From assembly GCA_035708205.1 (NCBI GenBank), contig DASSSY010000008.1, positions 322,561-386,560 of the forward strand: a DNA stretch of 64,000 nucleotides. The letters are read 5' to 3'. Below are positions 16,300 through 25,385 of this stretch, one piece after another; the stretch's first letter is position 1, and each line of letters begins with the position of its first letter. The notes under the pieces are model-generated. The model ran no database searches. It saw nothing but the letters and a program-made list of their open reading frames with translations, and was not told the DNA's origin. A program made the translations under genes and the position numbers. This stretch comes from DASSSY01 sp035708205 (lineage in GTDB: Bacteria; Bacteroidota; Bacteroidia; Chitinophagales; Chitinophagaceae).

Positions 16300-18459
16300 A
16301 TGTTGAAATCGACTACAAAAGTACTTTTTTCCATCGCGGCGGCCTTGTTATTATCCGCGCCTGCCGGCCATGCCAAAGAAGGCATGTGGTTGCCGGCGAA
16401 GCTGAAAGACCAGGACAGTCTTTTAGTTAAGGCCGGCCTGAAGATCCCCGTCAGCCAATTATATAACGACTCCATTCCCGGTCTTAATAATGCGGTTGTC
16501 GTATTTGGCGCCGGCTGTACGGCCTCTTTCATTTCCGGCCAGGGATTACTGTTAACCAATCATCATTGCGGCTATGGATACGCCCAGAGATTAAGTACTC
16601 CCGAACATAATTTCCTGACCGACGGTTTTTGGGCACTGAACCGTAGCCAGGAATTACCTTGCCCCGGTCTGACCATTACCATTACGCGGAAAATGGCCAA
16701 TGTGACGGATTATATCCTTAAGGGATTGCCTGATTCCTTAACCGAGACCAAGCGGGACGCGATAATTGAAGCCCGCATGGAGGAGATGTCCAAAGCCTAC
16801 AATTATTTAGAAAAAATGGATGCCTATGTAAAATCCTTTTTTGGCGGTAATCAATATTGGGTTATGGTGACGCAAACCTATAAAGATGTTCGCCTGGTAG
16901 CTTTCCCGCCTAATGGCATCGGTAAGTTTGGTGCGGATATCGACAATTGGATGTGGCCTCGAGAAACGGGCGATTTTTCAATGTTCCGGGTATATGCCGG
17001 TAAAGACAACCGGCCTGCTGGTTACAGCCCCGATAATGTGCCTTACCGGCCCGCTAAATTTTTAAAAATATCCACCAAAGGATATGATTCGGGCAGTTTT
17101 GCCATGGTTTATGGCTTTCCTTACAGCACAGAGGAGTATTTAACTTCTTTTGAACTGGGCCGGGTGTCCAATATCATGTATCCCATCCGGGTAACTTTGC
17201 GCGGGAAGAAATTAGCGATCTGGGATGAGGCCATGAAAGCCGATCCTAATGTTTTTTTGAAATATGCGGCCAAACAGGCCTCTGTCAGCAATGGCTATAA
17301 GAAATGGAAAGGCGCATTGCAGGGCCTGGAGAATAATCAGGTCATGCGGAAAAAAACAGCCTATGAAAAGCTGTTCAGTGAAATGGTGGCCAAAGATAAA
17401 AGCGATACCGCTTTAAAATTATTATTGCCGCGCATGGCGGCGGCCGTTCACGGTAATGAAGAAGCGCTGTATGCCTCCGAGTATATCCAGGAAGCGGTGT
17501 TCGGTATAGAAATTATTAGGGAAGCAGGAATGCTGGATCGCTTATTGAAATTATACCGTGCGGGCCTGGGCCGGGATTCTATGGAAACCGCTATGGCCGG
17601 TTTACAAAAGCAAACGGCGGCTTTTTATAAAGATTATGTCCCGGAGCTGGACCAGGAAGTATTTGAAGCATTGATGCCGGTCTATTTACAGCAGAACCCC
17701 AATATTGTTGCGCCCGGCTTGAAGGAGCAACTGTATAATGCCGGTAATCAGATCGGCTTGTGGAGCGGTTCTGTTTATGACAACAGCGTTTTGGCCCGTC
17801 AGGATGATTTGGAAGGTTTGTTGACCCGGGTAAATGCAGAGGATACATTAACTATTCTGAAGGACCCGGCATATAAGATCTACGCAGCGGTCATGGCTTT
17901 TGAAAAATCTAAGGTTTTGCCTGAAATGAAAGCTTATGAAAACACCATGGCTCCCTTAAAACGACAATTTATTGCGGCCCAGCTGCGCCTGCCACATGCG
18001 CCTCACGCCTTTTATGCCGATGCCAATCAAACCCTGCGGTTGTCCTATGGGAAGGTGGCGCCCCTGGCGCTTTCTAACAGTGATCAATATCAAACGGTGC
18101 TGGGCGATCTCATCGCTCGCCATGACCCTTCCGTTGATGAGCTGAACGTTCCAAAAGCGCTTCGGGACCTGTACCTGGCGAAGGATTACGGTCGCTGGGC
18201 GGTCAACGGGAAGCTACCTTTGAACTTCCTGACCACCTGCCAGACTACCGGTGGTAATTCGGGCAGCCCGGTGCTGAATGCCTACGGGCAATTGATCGGC
18301 CTGAACTTTGACCGGCCATGGCAGGGCACGATGAGCGATTTTTATTATTCTGATAGAGAATGCCGGAACATCTCAGTGGATATCCGTTATGTCCTGTTTC
18401 TGGTAGAAAAATACGGCCATGCCGGGTGGCTGCTGAATGAAATGAAATTTGTGAAATAA
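16300..18459 (+). CDS. S46 family dipeptidyl peptidase, DPP11-like
   Basis: 719 residues, almost the length of Porphyromonas DPP11 (720). A signal peptide (residues 1-25, ending GHAKEG) sends it to the periplasm. The chymotrypsin-fold triad is visible: His in LLLTNHHCGYG (88/89), Asp225 in TGDFSMFR, Ser654 in GGNSGSP. In the S46 family the residue 18 after the Ser sets P1 preference: Arg in DPP11 (Asp/Glu) and Gly in DPP7 (hydrophobic). Here the segment reads LIGLNFDRPW with Arg672, which predicts release of dipeptides with acidic second residues. A near -7 element (AACTTTTG, 16263-16270) precedes the gene; a strong terminator follows. Confidence 0.92.
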   Translation: MLKSTTKVLFSIAAALLLSAPAGHAKEGMWLPAKLKDQDSLLVKAGLKIPVSQLYNDSIPGLNNAVVVFGAGCTASFISGQGLLLTNHHCGYGYAQRLSTPEHNFLTDGFWALNRSQELPCPGLTITITRKMANVTDYILKGLPDSLTETKRDAIIEARMEEMSKAYNYLEKMDAYVKSFFGGNQYWVMVTQTYKDVRLVAFPPNGIGKFGADIDNWMWPRETGDFSMFRVYAGKDNRPAGYSPDNVPYRPAKFLKISTKGYDSGSFAMVYGFPYSTEEYLTSFELGRVSNIMYPIRVTLRGKKLAIWDEAMKADPNVFLKYAAKQASVSNGYKKWKGALQGLENNQVMRKKTAYEKLFSEMVAKDKSDTALKLLLPRMAAAVHGNEEALYASEYIQEAVFGIEIIREAGMLDRLLKLYRAGLGRDSMETAMAGLQKQTAAFYKDYVPELDQEVFEALMPVYLQQNPNIVAPGLKEQLYNAGNQIGLWSGSVYDNSVLARQDDLEGLLTRVNAEDTLTILKDPAYKIYAAVMAFEKSKVLPEMKAYENTMAPLKRQFIAAQLRLPHAPHAFYADANQTLRLSYGKVAPLALSNSDQYQTVLGDLIARHDPSVDELNVPKALRDLYLAKDYGRWAVNGKLPLNFLTTCQTTGGNSGSPVLNAYGQLIGLNFDRPWQGTMSDFYYSDRECRNISVDIRYVLFLVEKYGHAGWLLNEMKFVK

Positions 18460-18496
18460 ATTTGCGTCTTATAACTTAATAAAATAACAGGCAGGA

Positions 18497-18532
18497 AGCA
18501 GCCGTTTTGTTATAATAACGGCTGCTTTTTTT
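18497..18532 (+). terminator. Strong terminator between the S46 peptidase and kdsB
   Basis: AGCAGCCGTT pairs perfectly with AACGGCTGCT over 10 bases, followed by TTTTTTT. The T tract ends only 14 bases before the kdsB ATG. Confidence 0.88.
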
Positions 18533-18545
18533 GAAAATGGGCAAT

Positions 18546-19286
18546 ATGAAAAAAACGGCATTGATCCCCGCGCGATATGCTTCCACGAGGTTACCGGGTA
18601 AAATGTTGAAAGATCTTGGCGGAAAACCATTGATCGTGCGTACTTACGAAGCGGTTTGTGCCACCGGTCTGTTTGACGAGGTGGTGGTGGTTTGCGATCA
18701 TCCCCGGATTTTTGACGCCGTAAAAGCGTCGGGTGGGGAAGTGGTGATGAGCCGGAAAGAACACGCTTGCGGTACGGACAGGATAGCCGAGGCTGCAGGC
18801 CTGCTGCCGTCAACGGATATCGTGCTGAATGTTCAGGGCGATGAGCCTTTTACTGAGAAAGAAAGCCTGGCCGCCCTTCTGGCGGTTTTTGAACAGGATG
18901 CGGATGAAAAGGTCAAGGTGGCTTCCCTGATGCATTTGCTGTCTGATGAAAAGGACATTGCCGACCCTAACCAGGTAAAGGTTGTGGTGGATAAGCAACG
19001 GAATGCGTTGCTCTTTTCCCGTTCGCCCATTCCTTACCGGCGCGACCGGTCGGCAGCGGTCAGTTATTATAAGCATATCGGCATTTATGCTTTCCGGAGG
19101 GATACTTTGTCCTGGTTTGCCGGTTTGCCCCAAAGCCCGATGGAACAGGTAGAACAGTTGGAAAACCTCCGGTTACTGGAAAATGGTGTTCCGGTAAAAA
19201 TGGTGCTGACCCAACACCGGCCTATTGGGATCGATACGGAAAAAGATTTGGAAAATGCCCGCCTTAAATTTGAATCTAAAGGTTAA
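18546..19286 (+). CDS. kdsB: 3-deoxy-manno-octulosonate cytidylyltransferase (CMP-Kdo synthetase)
   Basis: 246 residues from the ATG at 18546; upstream in-frame TTG (18531) and ATG (18537) exist, but MKKTALIPARYASTRLPGK is the family N terminus and the TTG lies inside a terminator. IPARYASTRLPGK binds CTP; NVQGDEPF carries the metal-binding Asp; HIGIYAFRRDTL and PIGIDTEKDLENA are also standard. It activates Kdo with CTP for lipopolysaccharide inner-core synthesis in the cytoplasm, which confirms a Gram-negative outer membrane. Its own promoter is not evident because the preceding terminator leaves no room. Confidence 0.96.
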   Translation: MKKTALIPARYASTRLPGKMLKDLGGKPLIVRTYEAVCATGLFDEVVVVCDHPRIFDAVKASGGEVVMSRKEHACGTDRIAEAAGLLPSTDIVLNVQGDEPFTEKESLAALLAVFEQDADEKVKVASLMHLLSDEKDIADPNQVKVVVDKQRNALLFSRSPIPYRRDRSAAVSYYKHIGIYAFRRDTLSWFAGLPQSPMEQVEQLENLRLLENGVPVKMVLTQHRPIGIDTEKDLENARLKFESKG

Positions 19287-19291
19287 ATTTG
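19284..19291 (+). promoter_or_regulatory. Possible -7 element for the TonB receptor gene
   Basis: TAAATTTG fits TAnnTTTG and overlaps the kdsB stop; the receptor ATG is 38 bases on. A second identical octamer occurs at 19265-19272. No clear TTG element accompanies them. Confidence 0.35.
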
Positions 19292-19328
19292 CCTCTTGCC
19301 CTTGAATTGATGACATTGATCGACGCTT

Positions 19329-21764
19329 ATGCACTTTAATAAAATAGTTTGCTCCTTTGTTCTTTTATGCTTTTCCATGCAGCATGCATTCGCTCAAAAA
19401 ACGGTTATTACCGGCCGTGTCGTGGATGAAAAAGACCAGCCGGTAAGCCATGTGGCTGTTGAGGAGATTGGCCGGGGCAATGGTACTTTTAGTGATGATC
19501 AGGGGCATTTTCAGCTGGTTTTGGAAAGTAAGGATAAAGCGGGCATTCGTGCTACGGCTTTGGGCTATGAGCTGAACAGCTTTAATGTGCACTTTCATGG
19601 CGGCGATACTATCCGCCGGGATATCCTGATGCGCCGTTTGGTGAATACGTTGTCGGAAGTGACCATCAAAGATGAACATCTGCGGAATGAAGCCGGCACT
19701 ATTGACCTGGACGTCAAAAATATTGATAAGCTGCCCAGCACGGTGGGTGGCGTGGAAGGCCTGCTGAAGATACTGGTGGGCTCACACAATGAACTCACCT
19801 CTCAATACACCGTGCGGGGCGGTAATTATGATGAGAACCTGGTTTATGTCAACGGCTTTGAAATTTACCGTCCTTTCCTGATCCATAGTGGTCAGCAGGA
19901 AGGCCTGAGTTTTGTCAATGCCGACCTGGTGCAGAATGTCAGCTTTTCCGTAGGCGGCTTTCAGGCCCGGTATGGCGATAAGATGTCTTCGGTCCTGGAT
20001 GTGACCTATAAAAGGCCTACGGAATTTGCCGGGTCGGTCATGTTGAGCCTATTAGGCGCGCAAGCCCATATTGAAGGCGCCAGCCGGAACAAGAAATTAT
20101 CATATCTGCTAGGCGTCCGCCAAAAGTCAAATCAGTATTTATTGCAGGCGCAGCCTACTAAAGGGCAATATAACCCTTCATTTTCTGACTTCCAGGGTTT
20201 ATTGCATTACCAGTTCAATAAGCAATGGTCAGCCGAACTGATCGGCAATTATGCCCGCAACCGTTTTGATTTTATCCCGGCAGAAGAAGTGGCGGCATTT
20301 GGCTATGTCAATGAAGTGTATCAACTGCATACTTTTTTCAATGGCCAGGAGCACGACCAGTTTGATACTTATTTTGGCGGAGCGGCTTTGGACTGGCAGC
20401 AGCCTGATGAGAAATTAAACCTGAAATTGCAGGTCTCCACCTTTCAGACCAACGAATTCCAGACCTATGATATTTTCGGCGAATACGGCCTTTATGAAGT
20501 GGAATCCGACCTGGGAAAAACCAACTTCGGACAAGTCAAGGCCAGTTTAGGCAGTGGCGCCATACATGATTTCGCCCGTGACTACCTGACGGCAAATGTT
20601 TTCCAGGTCAATCATACCGGCACTTATCATGCCGGTAATCATTTTATACTCTGGGGTGCCGGCATAAAAGAAATTCAGGTGGATGACCGGATGCTGGAAT
20701 GGGAAAGGCGCGATTCGGCTGGGTTCTCGCTGCCTTTTGATACATCGGTCATCCGTTTTACCAATAATCTTCATGCTGACAATGATTTGAGCTATTGGCA
20801 GGCAACAGCCTTTGTCCAGGATAACATTTTATTGAGCAGGGCAAACAACATGACCCTGAATGTCGGTTTGCGCGGTAATTATGATTTCCTGAACAGGGAA
20901 TTCATCTTAAGCCCCAGGTTGCAATACGCTTTTCAGCCCGACTGGAAACGGGATATTGTTTTCCGGTTGGCTACAGGCATGTATGCCCAGCCGCCCTTTT
21001 ACCAGGAAATGCGGGACCTGGACGGCCGGTTAAATACGGATTTAAAAGCGCAGAAATCCTGGCATATCGCCGCCGGTTTTGATTATAATTTCCAGATGTG
21101 GGGCGACCGGCCCTTTAAGCTGACCGGGGAGCTGTTCTACAAATTTCTCTGGGACCTGGACCCTTATGAGTATGACAATGTCAGCATCCGTTATTATGCC
21201 GATAATTCAGGAAAGGGCTTTGCTTATGGTGGTGAGGTGCGCCTGTATGGCGATTTAGTCAAAGGTTCGCCTTCCTGGGTCAGTATCGGCATTTTAAATA
21301 CTAAAAACCAGTTCCTGGATGCACAGACCGGCGGGTATGGCCTGATGATGCCCCGGCCCACGGACCAGCGTGTCAATGTCGGCCTCTTCTTCTCCGATTA
21401 CTTGCCGCGGAACAAGAATTTCAAGATGTACCTGAATACCATTTATGCCACCGGGTTGCCCTTTAGTCCGCCGGGAAAAGCTATCGATGCCGGTTACCGG
21501 AACTTGCGCCTGCCGGATTATAAACGTGTGGATATCGGCTTTTCCGCCTTGCTTTTGGATGGTGAGAACAAGCGCCTGCATGCGTTTAGCTTATTTAATA
21601 ACTTCAAATCCATTTGGGCAAGCCTGGAAGTGTTTAATCTTTTGGGGATTCAAAATACCATTTCCTATCAGTGGATCCAGGATTTTACCACCAACCGTAC
21701 TTATGCCGTCCCCAACCGCCTGACCAGCCGGCTGCTGAACGTCAAAGTGGAATTTAAATTTTAA
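19329..21764 (+). CDS. TonB-dependent outer-membrane receptor with carboxypeptidase-regulatory-like N-domain
   Basis: 811 residues. A signal peptide (MHFNKIVCSFVLLCFSMQHAFAQ) is followed by a carboxypeptidase D regulatory-like domain (about 25-110; VITGRVVDEKDQPVSHVAVEE). The plug (about 125-240) carries LVGSHNELTSQYTVRGGNYDENLVYVNGFEI, and the beta barrel ends in KVEFKF with C-terminal Phe. It imports a substrate across the outer membrane using TonB energy. No SusD partner adjoins, so it is not a classical Sus pair, and at 811 residues it is shorter than SusC proteins. The substrate is unknown. It converges on the nfu gene, with a shared terminator between them. Confidence 0.9.
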   Translation: MHFNKIVCSFVLLCFSMQHAFAQKTVITGRVVDEKDQPVSHVAVEEIGRGNGTFSDDQGHFQLVLESKDKAGIRATALGYELNSFNVHFHGGDTIRRDILMRRLVNTLSEVTIKDEHLRNEAGTIDLDVKNIDKLPSTVGGVEGLLKILVGSHNELTSQYTVRGGNYDENLVYVNGFEIYRPFLIHSGQQEGLSFVNADLVQNVSFSVGGFQARYGDKMSSVLDVTYKRPTEFAGSVMLSLLGAQAHIEGASRNKKLSYLLGVRQKSNQYLLQAQPTKGQYNPSFSDFQGLLHYQFNKQWSAELIGNYARNRFDFIPAEEVAAFGYVNEVYQLHTFFNGQEHDQFDTYFGGAALDWQQPDEKLNLKLQVSTFQTNEFQTYDIFGEYGLYEVESDLGKTNFGQVKASLGSGAIHDFARDYLTANVFQVNHTGTYHAGNHFILWGAGIKEIQVDDRMLEWERRDSAGFSLPFDTSVIRFTNNLHADNDLSYWQATAFVQDNILLSRANNMTLNVGLRGNYDFLNREFILSPRLQYAFQPDWKRDIVFRLATGMYAQPPFYQEMRDLDGRLNTDLKAQKSWHIAAGFDYNFQMWGDRPFKLTGELFYKFLWDLDPYEYDNVSIRYYADNSGKGFAYGGEVRLYGDLVKGSPSWVSIGILNTKNQFLDAQTGGYGLMMPRPTDQRVNVGLFFSDYLPRNKNFKMYLNTIYATGLPFSPPGKAIDAGYRNLRLPDYKRVDIGFSALLLDGENKRLHAFSLFNNFKSIWASLEVFNLLGIQNTISYQWIQDFTTNRTYAVPNRLTSRLLNVKVEFKF

Positions 21765-21855
21765 TAGGAGAGCATTGGATTTTTAAATATGGCGTAACCG
21801 GTATAAAAATGATGTTGTTTTGTTGAGCCATATTATGCTCCGCGTATACCGCAAC

Positions 21856-21893
21856 AAAAAAGCCCTGTCGTCAGACAAGGCTTTTTTGTTTTT
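21856..21893. terminator. Bidirectional terminator between TonB receptor and nfu
   Basis: AAAAAAGCCCTGTC-GTCA-GACAAGGCTTTTTT forms a long stem with one mismatch and has a T tract on each strand. It serves the two convergent genes. Confidence 0.85.
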
Positions 21894-21911
21894 AAGGTAT
21901 AAACTCGTCTT

Positions 21912-22502
21912 TTATCCTACTTCCGCAACGACTTCTTTGACTTCCGGGATCATACGTTTCATCATGCCTTCAATACCGGCTTTTAAAGTAATCATGGAAG
22001 AAGGGCAACCGGAGCAGCTTCCCTGAAGCATTAATTTTACCGTGCCGTTTTCATAATCCAAGTATTGAATGGCGCCGCCGTCCATTTCCACGGCGGGTTT
22101 GACATAATTTTCCAGCATTTCTTTAATGCGTTTCACGACATCCGTATCATCGGAGGAAACCAGGTTTTTATTTTCCTGTTTTTCCCGGACCTGGTCTTCG
22201 TTGATCACTGCCTTGTCGGACTCAAGATATTCTTTAAGGAATTGACGGATGAACGGCGTAATCTCTTCCCATTGGGTCTCCTGGGTTTTGGTAAGGGTTA
22301 CAAAATTGCTGGCAATAAATACGCCTTTCACAAAAGGAAAGCCGAAAAGCTCCTGCGCCAGCGGCGAAGGAAAGGCGTCAGCCTCTTCCGGGAAGTCTAT
22401 ACTCTTTCCCGGATATAATAACTTATTGGCCACGAATTTCATGGTTTCGGGGTTTGGCGTCATTTCGGTATAGATGCTCACTACGGTATTTCCGGTTTTC
22501 AT
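21912..22502 (-). CDS. Nfu-type iron-sulfur cluster carrier
   Basis: 196 residues from the ATG at 22502; the frame is open further upstream, but MKTGNTVVSIYTEMTPNPETMKFV is the standard Nfu N-domain start and a -7 element at 22527-22534 would exclude the longer form. Domains: Nfu_N (about 8-95) and NifU-like C domain (about 120-190) with GSCSGCPSSMITLKAG, the CxxC pair that holds a transferable [4Fe-4S] or [2Fe-2S] cluster. It delivers clusters to apoproteins in the cytoplasm. A second ATG at 22505 adds one Met. Confidence 0.92.
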   Translation of the reverse strand: MKTGNTVVSIYTEMTPNPETMKFVANKLLYPGKSIDFPEEADAFPSPLAQELFGFPFVKGVFIASNFVTLTKTQETQWEEITPFIRQFLKEYLESDKAVINEDQVREKQENKNLVSSDDTDVVKRIKEMLENYVKPAVEMDGGAIQYLDYENGTVKLMLQGSCSGCPSSMITLKAGIEGMMKRMIPEVKEVVAEVG

Positions 22503-22526
22503 CATGACTGTTTCTTGTATTTGGTG

Positions 22527-22534
22527 CAAAGTTA
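22527..22534 (-). promoter_or_regulatory. -7 promoter element of nfu
   Basis: Minus-strand TAACTTTG (plus strand CAAAGTTA) fits TAnnTTTG, 25 bases before the ATG at 22502. No clear TTG element was found. Confidence 0.5.
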
Positions 22535-22605
22535 CGAAAAAAGATAGGTGGCTTTGAATTTTTCGATGATAACTTAAAAGATAAAATCTATGCCGGTCAC
22601 ACCGC

Positions 22606-23865
22606 CTAAGTTTTCCGGGGTTTTCGTTTAGCAGCTGGAAATAGGACATTATTCAGGATCAGCCGGTAGCCCGGAGAATTGGGATGTAAGGATAAATCTG
22701 TGGGCGGGTCGCCAACCATGTGCTGGTAATCTTCCGGGTCATGCCCGCCATAGAAGGTCCAGGTACCTTTTCCGAAAATGCCATGGATATAGCGGGCTTC
22801 TCCGGCGGCCTTGTTTCCTCCCAGGATAATATCGCTGCTTTTTAATGTGGACAACCGGAAAGCCGTGGTTTGCCCCATAAAGCCTTTAATAGTGGTAGTA
22901 TGGTCCTGGCAAAGCATGGTAGGCACCGGGTCTGATTTGGCCGAAAAGGTAAACAGGCTAAAATAATCCATCGCAGGGTTGACGTGTCTGTATAAGGTAT
23001 TGTCGATGTCAGAGATTTCATAGATCATCGGGTTGGCCACGATAGTAAAATCCTTAAAGGCAAAACAATTGTTGAAATTAAGTTTTTGCTGGGCGTCGGG
23101 GTCCATCGGATCGCCGTCAAAAGGCGTAGCGCAAATATCATCACCATCAGCCGCCAGTGCGATATCATAGCTGTCAGTGGCCGAGCACATGGCAAACAGA
23201 TAACCGCCGCCAGCCACGAAATCCCGGATTTTTTTGGCCACTGCTAATTTGAGCTGGGAAACTTTTTTAAACCCGTGCTTTGTGGCTAAACCCTGTTGCC
23301 GGTTAACTTCTTGGATGTACCAGTCCGCGTTCCGGTAAGCCCCCCAGAATTTTCCGTATTGCCCCGTAAAATCTTCATGATGCAGATGCAGCCAGTCATA
23401 TTTCGGCAGATCGCCTGCCAGGATATTATCATCATAAACTTTGTCGTAAGGGATTTCCGCATAGGTCAGCACCATCGTCACGGCATCGTCCCATGGGCGT
23501 TTTCCGGGCGGCGTGTAAACCGCGATCTTCGGGGCTTTTTCCAATTTAATGACCGCGCCGTTGAAGTTAGGGTCGGCAATTTTTTCTAAGATAGCGCTGT
23601 ATTGGGCGTCAGGGAGTATTTTGAAAGAAACGTTCCTAAGCCGGCAGGCATTTTGAATAGCCGGATTGTCGGGAAGTGCAAAGGCGCCGCCGTCATAGTT
23701 CAGCAGCCAGTCCACCTTGATGCCGGATTGCAGCGCAAGGAAGGCTATGCCATACGCCTTCAGGTGATCGGTCTGGTCGTCGGCATTCATCGGGATATAC
23801 AATTCGGCGCAAAGTCCTCGAAAGGAAAAACACAGGGCTGCCAGCAACAGGATTATTTTTTTCAT
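22606..23865 (-). CDS. Conserved Bacteroidota secreted protein of unknown function
   Basis: 419 residues from the ATG at 23865; the frame is open about 160 codons upstream, but MKKIILLLAALCFSFRGLCAE is a clear signal peptide. Typical segments are YIPMNADDQTDHLKAYG, KIAVYTPPGKRPWDDAVTMVLTYAEIPY, YDWLHLHHEDFTGQYGKFWGAYRN, GGGYLFAMCSATDSYDIALAA and WTFYGGHDPEDYQH. From memory, databases often label this family 'asparagine synthetase B', but none of the asparagine synthetase motifs (Cys2, SGGVDSS) are present and the protein is exported, so that name should not be used. The fold recalls class-I amidotransferase-like or ThuA-like domains (GGGYLFAMCSATD), which is inference. It lies 44 bases after the membrane protein gene upstream. 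Confidence 0.78.
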   Translation of the reverse strand: MKKIILLLAALCFSFRGLCAELYIPMNADDQTDHLKAYGIAFLALQSGIKVDWLLNYDGGAFALPDNPAIQNACRLRNVSFKILPDAQYSAILEKIADPNFNGAVIKLEKAPKIAVYTPPGKRPWDDAVTMVLTYAEIPYDKVYDDNILAGDLPKYDWLHLHHEDFTGQYGKFWGAYRNADWYIQEVNRQQGLATKHGFKKVSQLKLAVAKKIRDFVAGGGYLFAMCSATDSYDIALAADGDDICATPFDGDPMDPDAQQKLNFNNCFAFKDFTIVANPMIYEISDIDNTLYRHVNPAMDYFSLFTFSAKSDPVPTMLCQDHTTTIKGFMGQTTAFRLSTLKSSDIILGGNKAAGEARYIHGIFGKGTWTFYGGHDPEDYQHMVGDPPTDLSLHPNSPGYRLILNNVLFPAAKRKPRKT

Positions 23866-23909
23866 AATGTTCTCCATTTCCGGGAAAGAGGAACTGCAAT
23901 GTACGAAAA

Positions 23910-25214
23910 TTAATTCCTGCCCGGTCCCGGAATCCTTCTTTTTACATGGAAAAGCTGCCCGGTAACAAATAACAGCAGGCCCAGGAAAATGCCGACGGTT
24001 ATCCAGAAGGTCAGCTTTGTGAAAAAGGCTTTGTAGATACCGATAAACGCAAACAACGAATGAGCGAATAGCGCTGCCTCGCTCAATAAAACGCAAGCCA
24101 CGAAAAGAAGCAGCCCCCCGCCGGCCACCCGGTTGTTTTTGATACGTAATTGCCGGAAATAGAGTAGGTAGCCTATAAGGAAAAAAGTAATAAAGCAAAG
24201 GAAGGTAAGATGTAGAAAACCGATGACCAGGGGGCGGAAGGAAAATGCGAAAGCCGCCAGCGATGGTATTAAGGTTGCTGCCTGCATAATGGTTTTCAGG
24301 AAAAAGGATAGGGTAGCGATCTGCCAGAGCAGGCTGGGTACCCATGGAATCCGTGCCCTGATCTTAGGGTAGAGCCTGATCATCACGATGAATAGCATTA
24401 CCGCTGCAATAAAAGAGGTAATGACGGAAATGATGGACGGTATTTCCGCCCAGCTATGCGGGTAAAACGCGAGGATGGAAAGAAAATAGCCCGGTACCAG
24501 GCCAATGGTCAGCAGCCAGAAAATGATCCGCACCATATTGGTGTGCCATGAGCGATGAATAGTGTGCAGCCAGCTCAACAGTAAACCGAAGATGCCAAAA
24601 GTAAACCAGCCGTTATATTGGAAATGAAGGAAAAAATAGAACGCCGCACGGATTTCAATAGGCGAACCTTTTCCGGAAATATTGAAGTAAATTAACAATA
24701 AGGTGCCCGGTACGGACAGCAGATACCAAAGCATGGCGCCCCGGAGAAAAAGCTTCACGGCGGAAGGAGTGTCGGCATGGCTTAGATCTTTCCAGATCAG
24801 CGCCACAAATAATATACCCGCAAGAGCAGAAAGGATAGCCAGGGAAATGGATACCAGGCCGTAGCCTTCTGCAAGGAAGCTGGTCAGCATGGCCAAAGCG
24901 GTTATTTCAATAAAATAGAAAGCAAAGCGGTAAATGCCTCTTTCCGCCCTGTGCTCCGGGAGGACGAAAGCCACCATGGAAGAAAATAAGGTCAGTCCGA
25001 CCCAGCCGGAAAAAACAAAATTCGCATGCGCATGCAATGCATTGGCCTGATCCATGACCGGCAGGGGAAAAACGATCTTATAACGCATGGCCAGCCCGAC
25101 AAGTGCCGTCAGCAGCAGGTTCAGCAAACAAATAATGGCCCAGGAACGGGGAAGCGAGTTCTTTTGTGTTTGAAAATGGTTTGACATGCTTATGAAACTG
25201 CTTTTGATTATCAT
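23910..25214 (-). CDS. Polytopic membrane protein resembling heme-copper oxidase subunit I (CcoN/NorB-like)
   Basis: 434 residues with about 12 hydrophobic segments. The segment NALHAHANFVFSGWVG (His61, His63), FYFFLHFQYNGWFTFG and RPLVIGFLHLTFLCF recall the His-bearing helices of cbb3 and NO-reductase catalytic subunits, but the family is divergent and I cannot assign all heme and copper ligands. It is divergent from the cytochrome c/nirK genes at 25386-27116, so a role in nitrite or nitric oxide respiration is plausible but inferred. The ATG at 25214 and one at 25187 are both possible starts. The minus -7 element at 25243-25250 allows either. Confidence 0.6.
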   Translation of the reverse strand: MIIKSSFISMSNHFQTQKNSLPRSWAIICLLNLLLTALVGLAMRYKIVFPLPVMDQANALHAHANFVFSGWVGLTLFSSMVAFVLPEHRAERGIYRFAFYFIEITALAMLTSFLAEGYGLVSISLAILSALAGILFVALIWKDLSHADTPSAVKLFLRGAMLWYLLSVPGTLLLIYFNISGKGSPIEIRAAFYFFLHFQYNGWFTFGIFGLLLSWLHTIHRSWHTNMVRIIFWLLTIGLVPGYFLSILAFYPHSWAEIPSIISVITSFIAAVMLFIVMIRLYPKIRARIPWVPSLLWQIATLSFFLKTIMQAATLIPSLAAFAFSFRPLVIGFLHLTFLCFITFFLIGYLLYFRQLRIKNNRVAGGGLLLFVACVLLSEAALFAHSLFAFIGIYKAFFTKLTFWITVGIFLGLLLFVTGQLFHVKRRIPGPGRN

Positions 25215-25242
25215 TTTCGGGTCGATGCGCCTGCCGGACCTA

Positions 25243-25250
25243 CAAAAATA
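25243..25250 (-). promoter_or_regulatory. -7 element for the heme-copper-like membrane protein
   Basis: Minus-strand TATTTTTG fits TAnnTTTG, about 29 bases before the ATG at 25214. No clear TTG element was found. Confidence 0.45.
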
Positions 25251-25310
25251 GGAATTACAAATAAGTCTGTTAGCATAGATACAAAAATCAGAAACAGGAG
25301 GTCAATTTAA

Positions 25311-25341
25311 TTGTTTTTTACAATTTCATGACATATATTTG
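25311..25341 (+). promoter_or_regulatory. Promoter of the cytochrome c/nirK pair
   Basis: TTG (25311-25313), 20-base spacer, TATATTTG (25334-25341): full consensus match. The cytochrome ATG is 45 bases on. I saw no FNR/NnrR-type inverted repeat (TTGAT-N4-ATCAA) in the leader. Confidence 0.75.
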
Positions 25342-25385
25342 TAAGGACAACAACAAACATTCTCAATCTTTTAAACATCCGGAAT

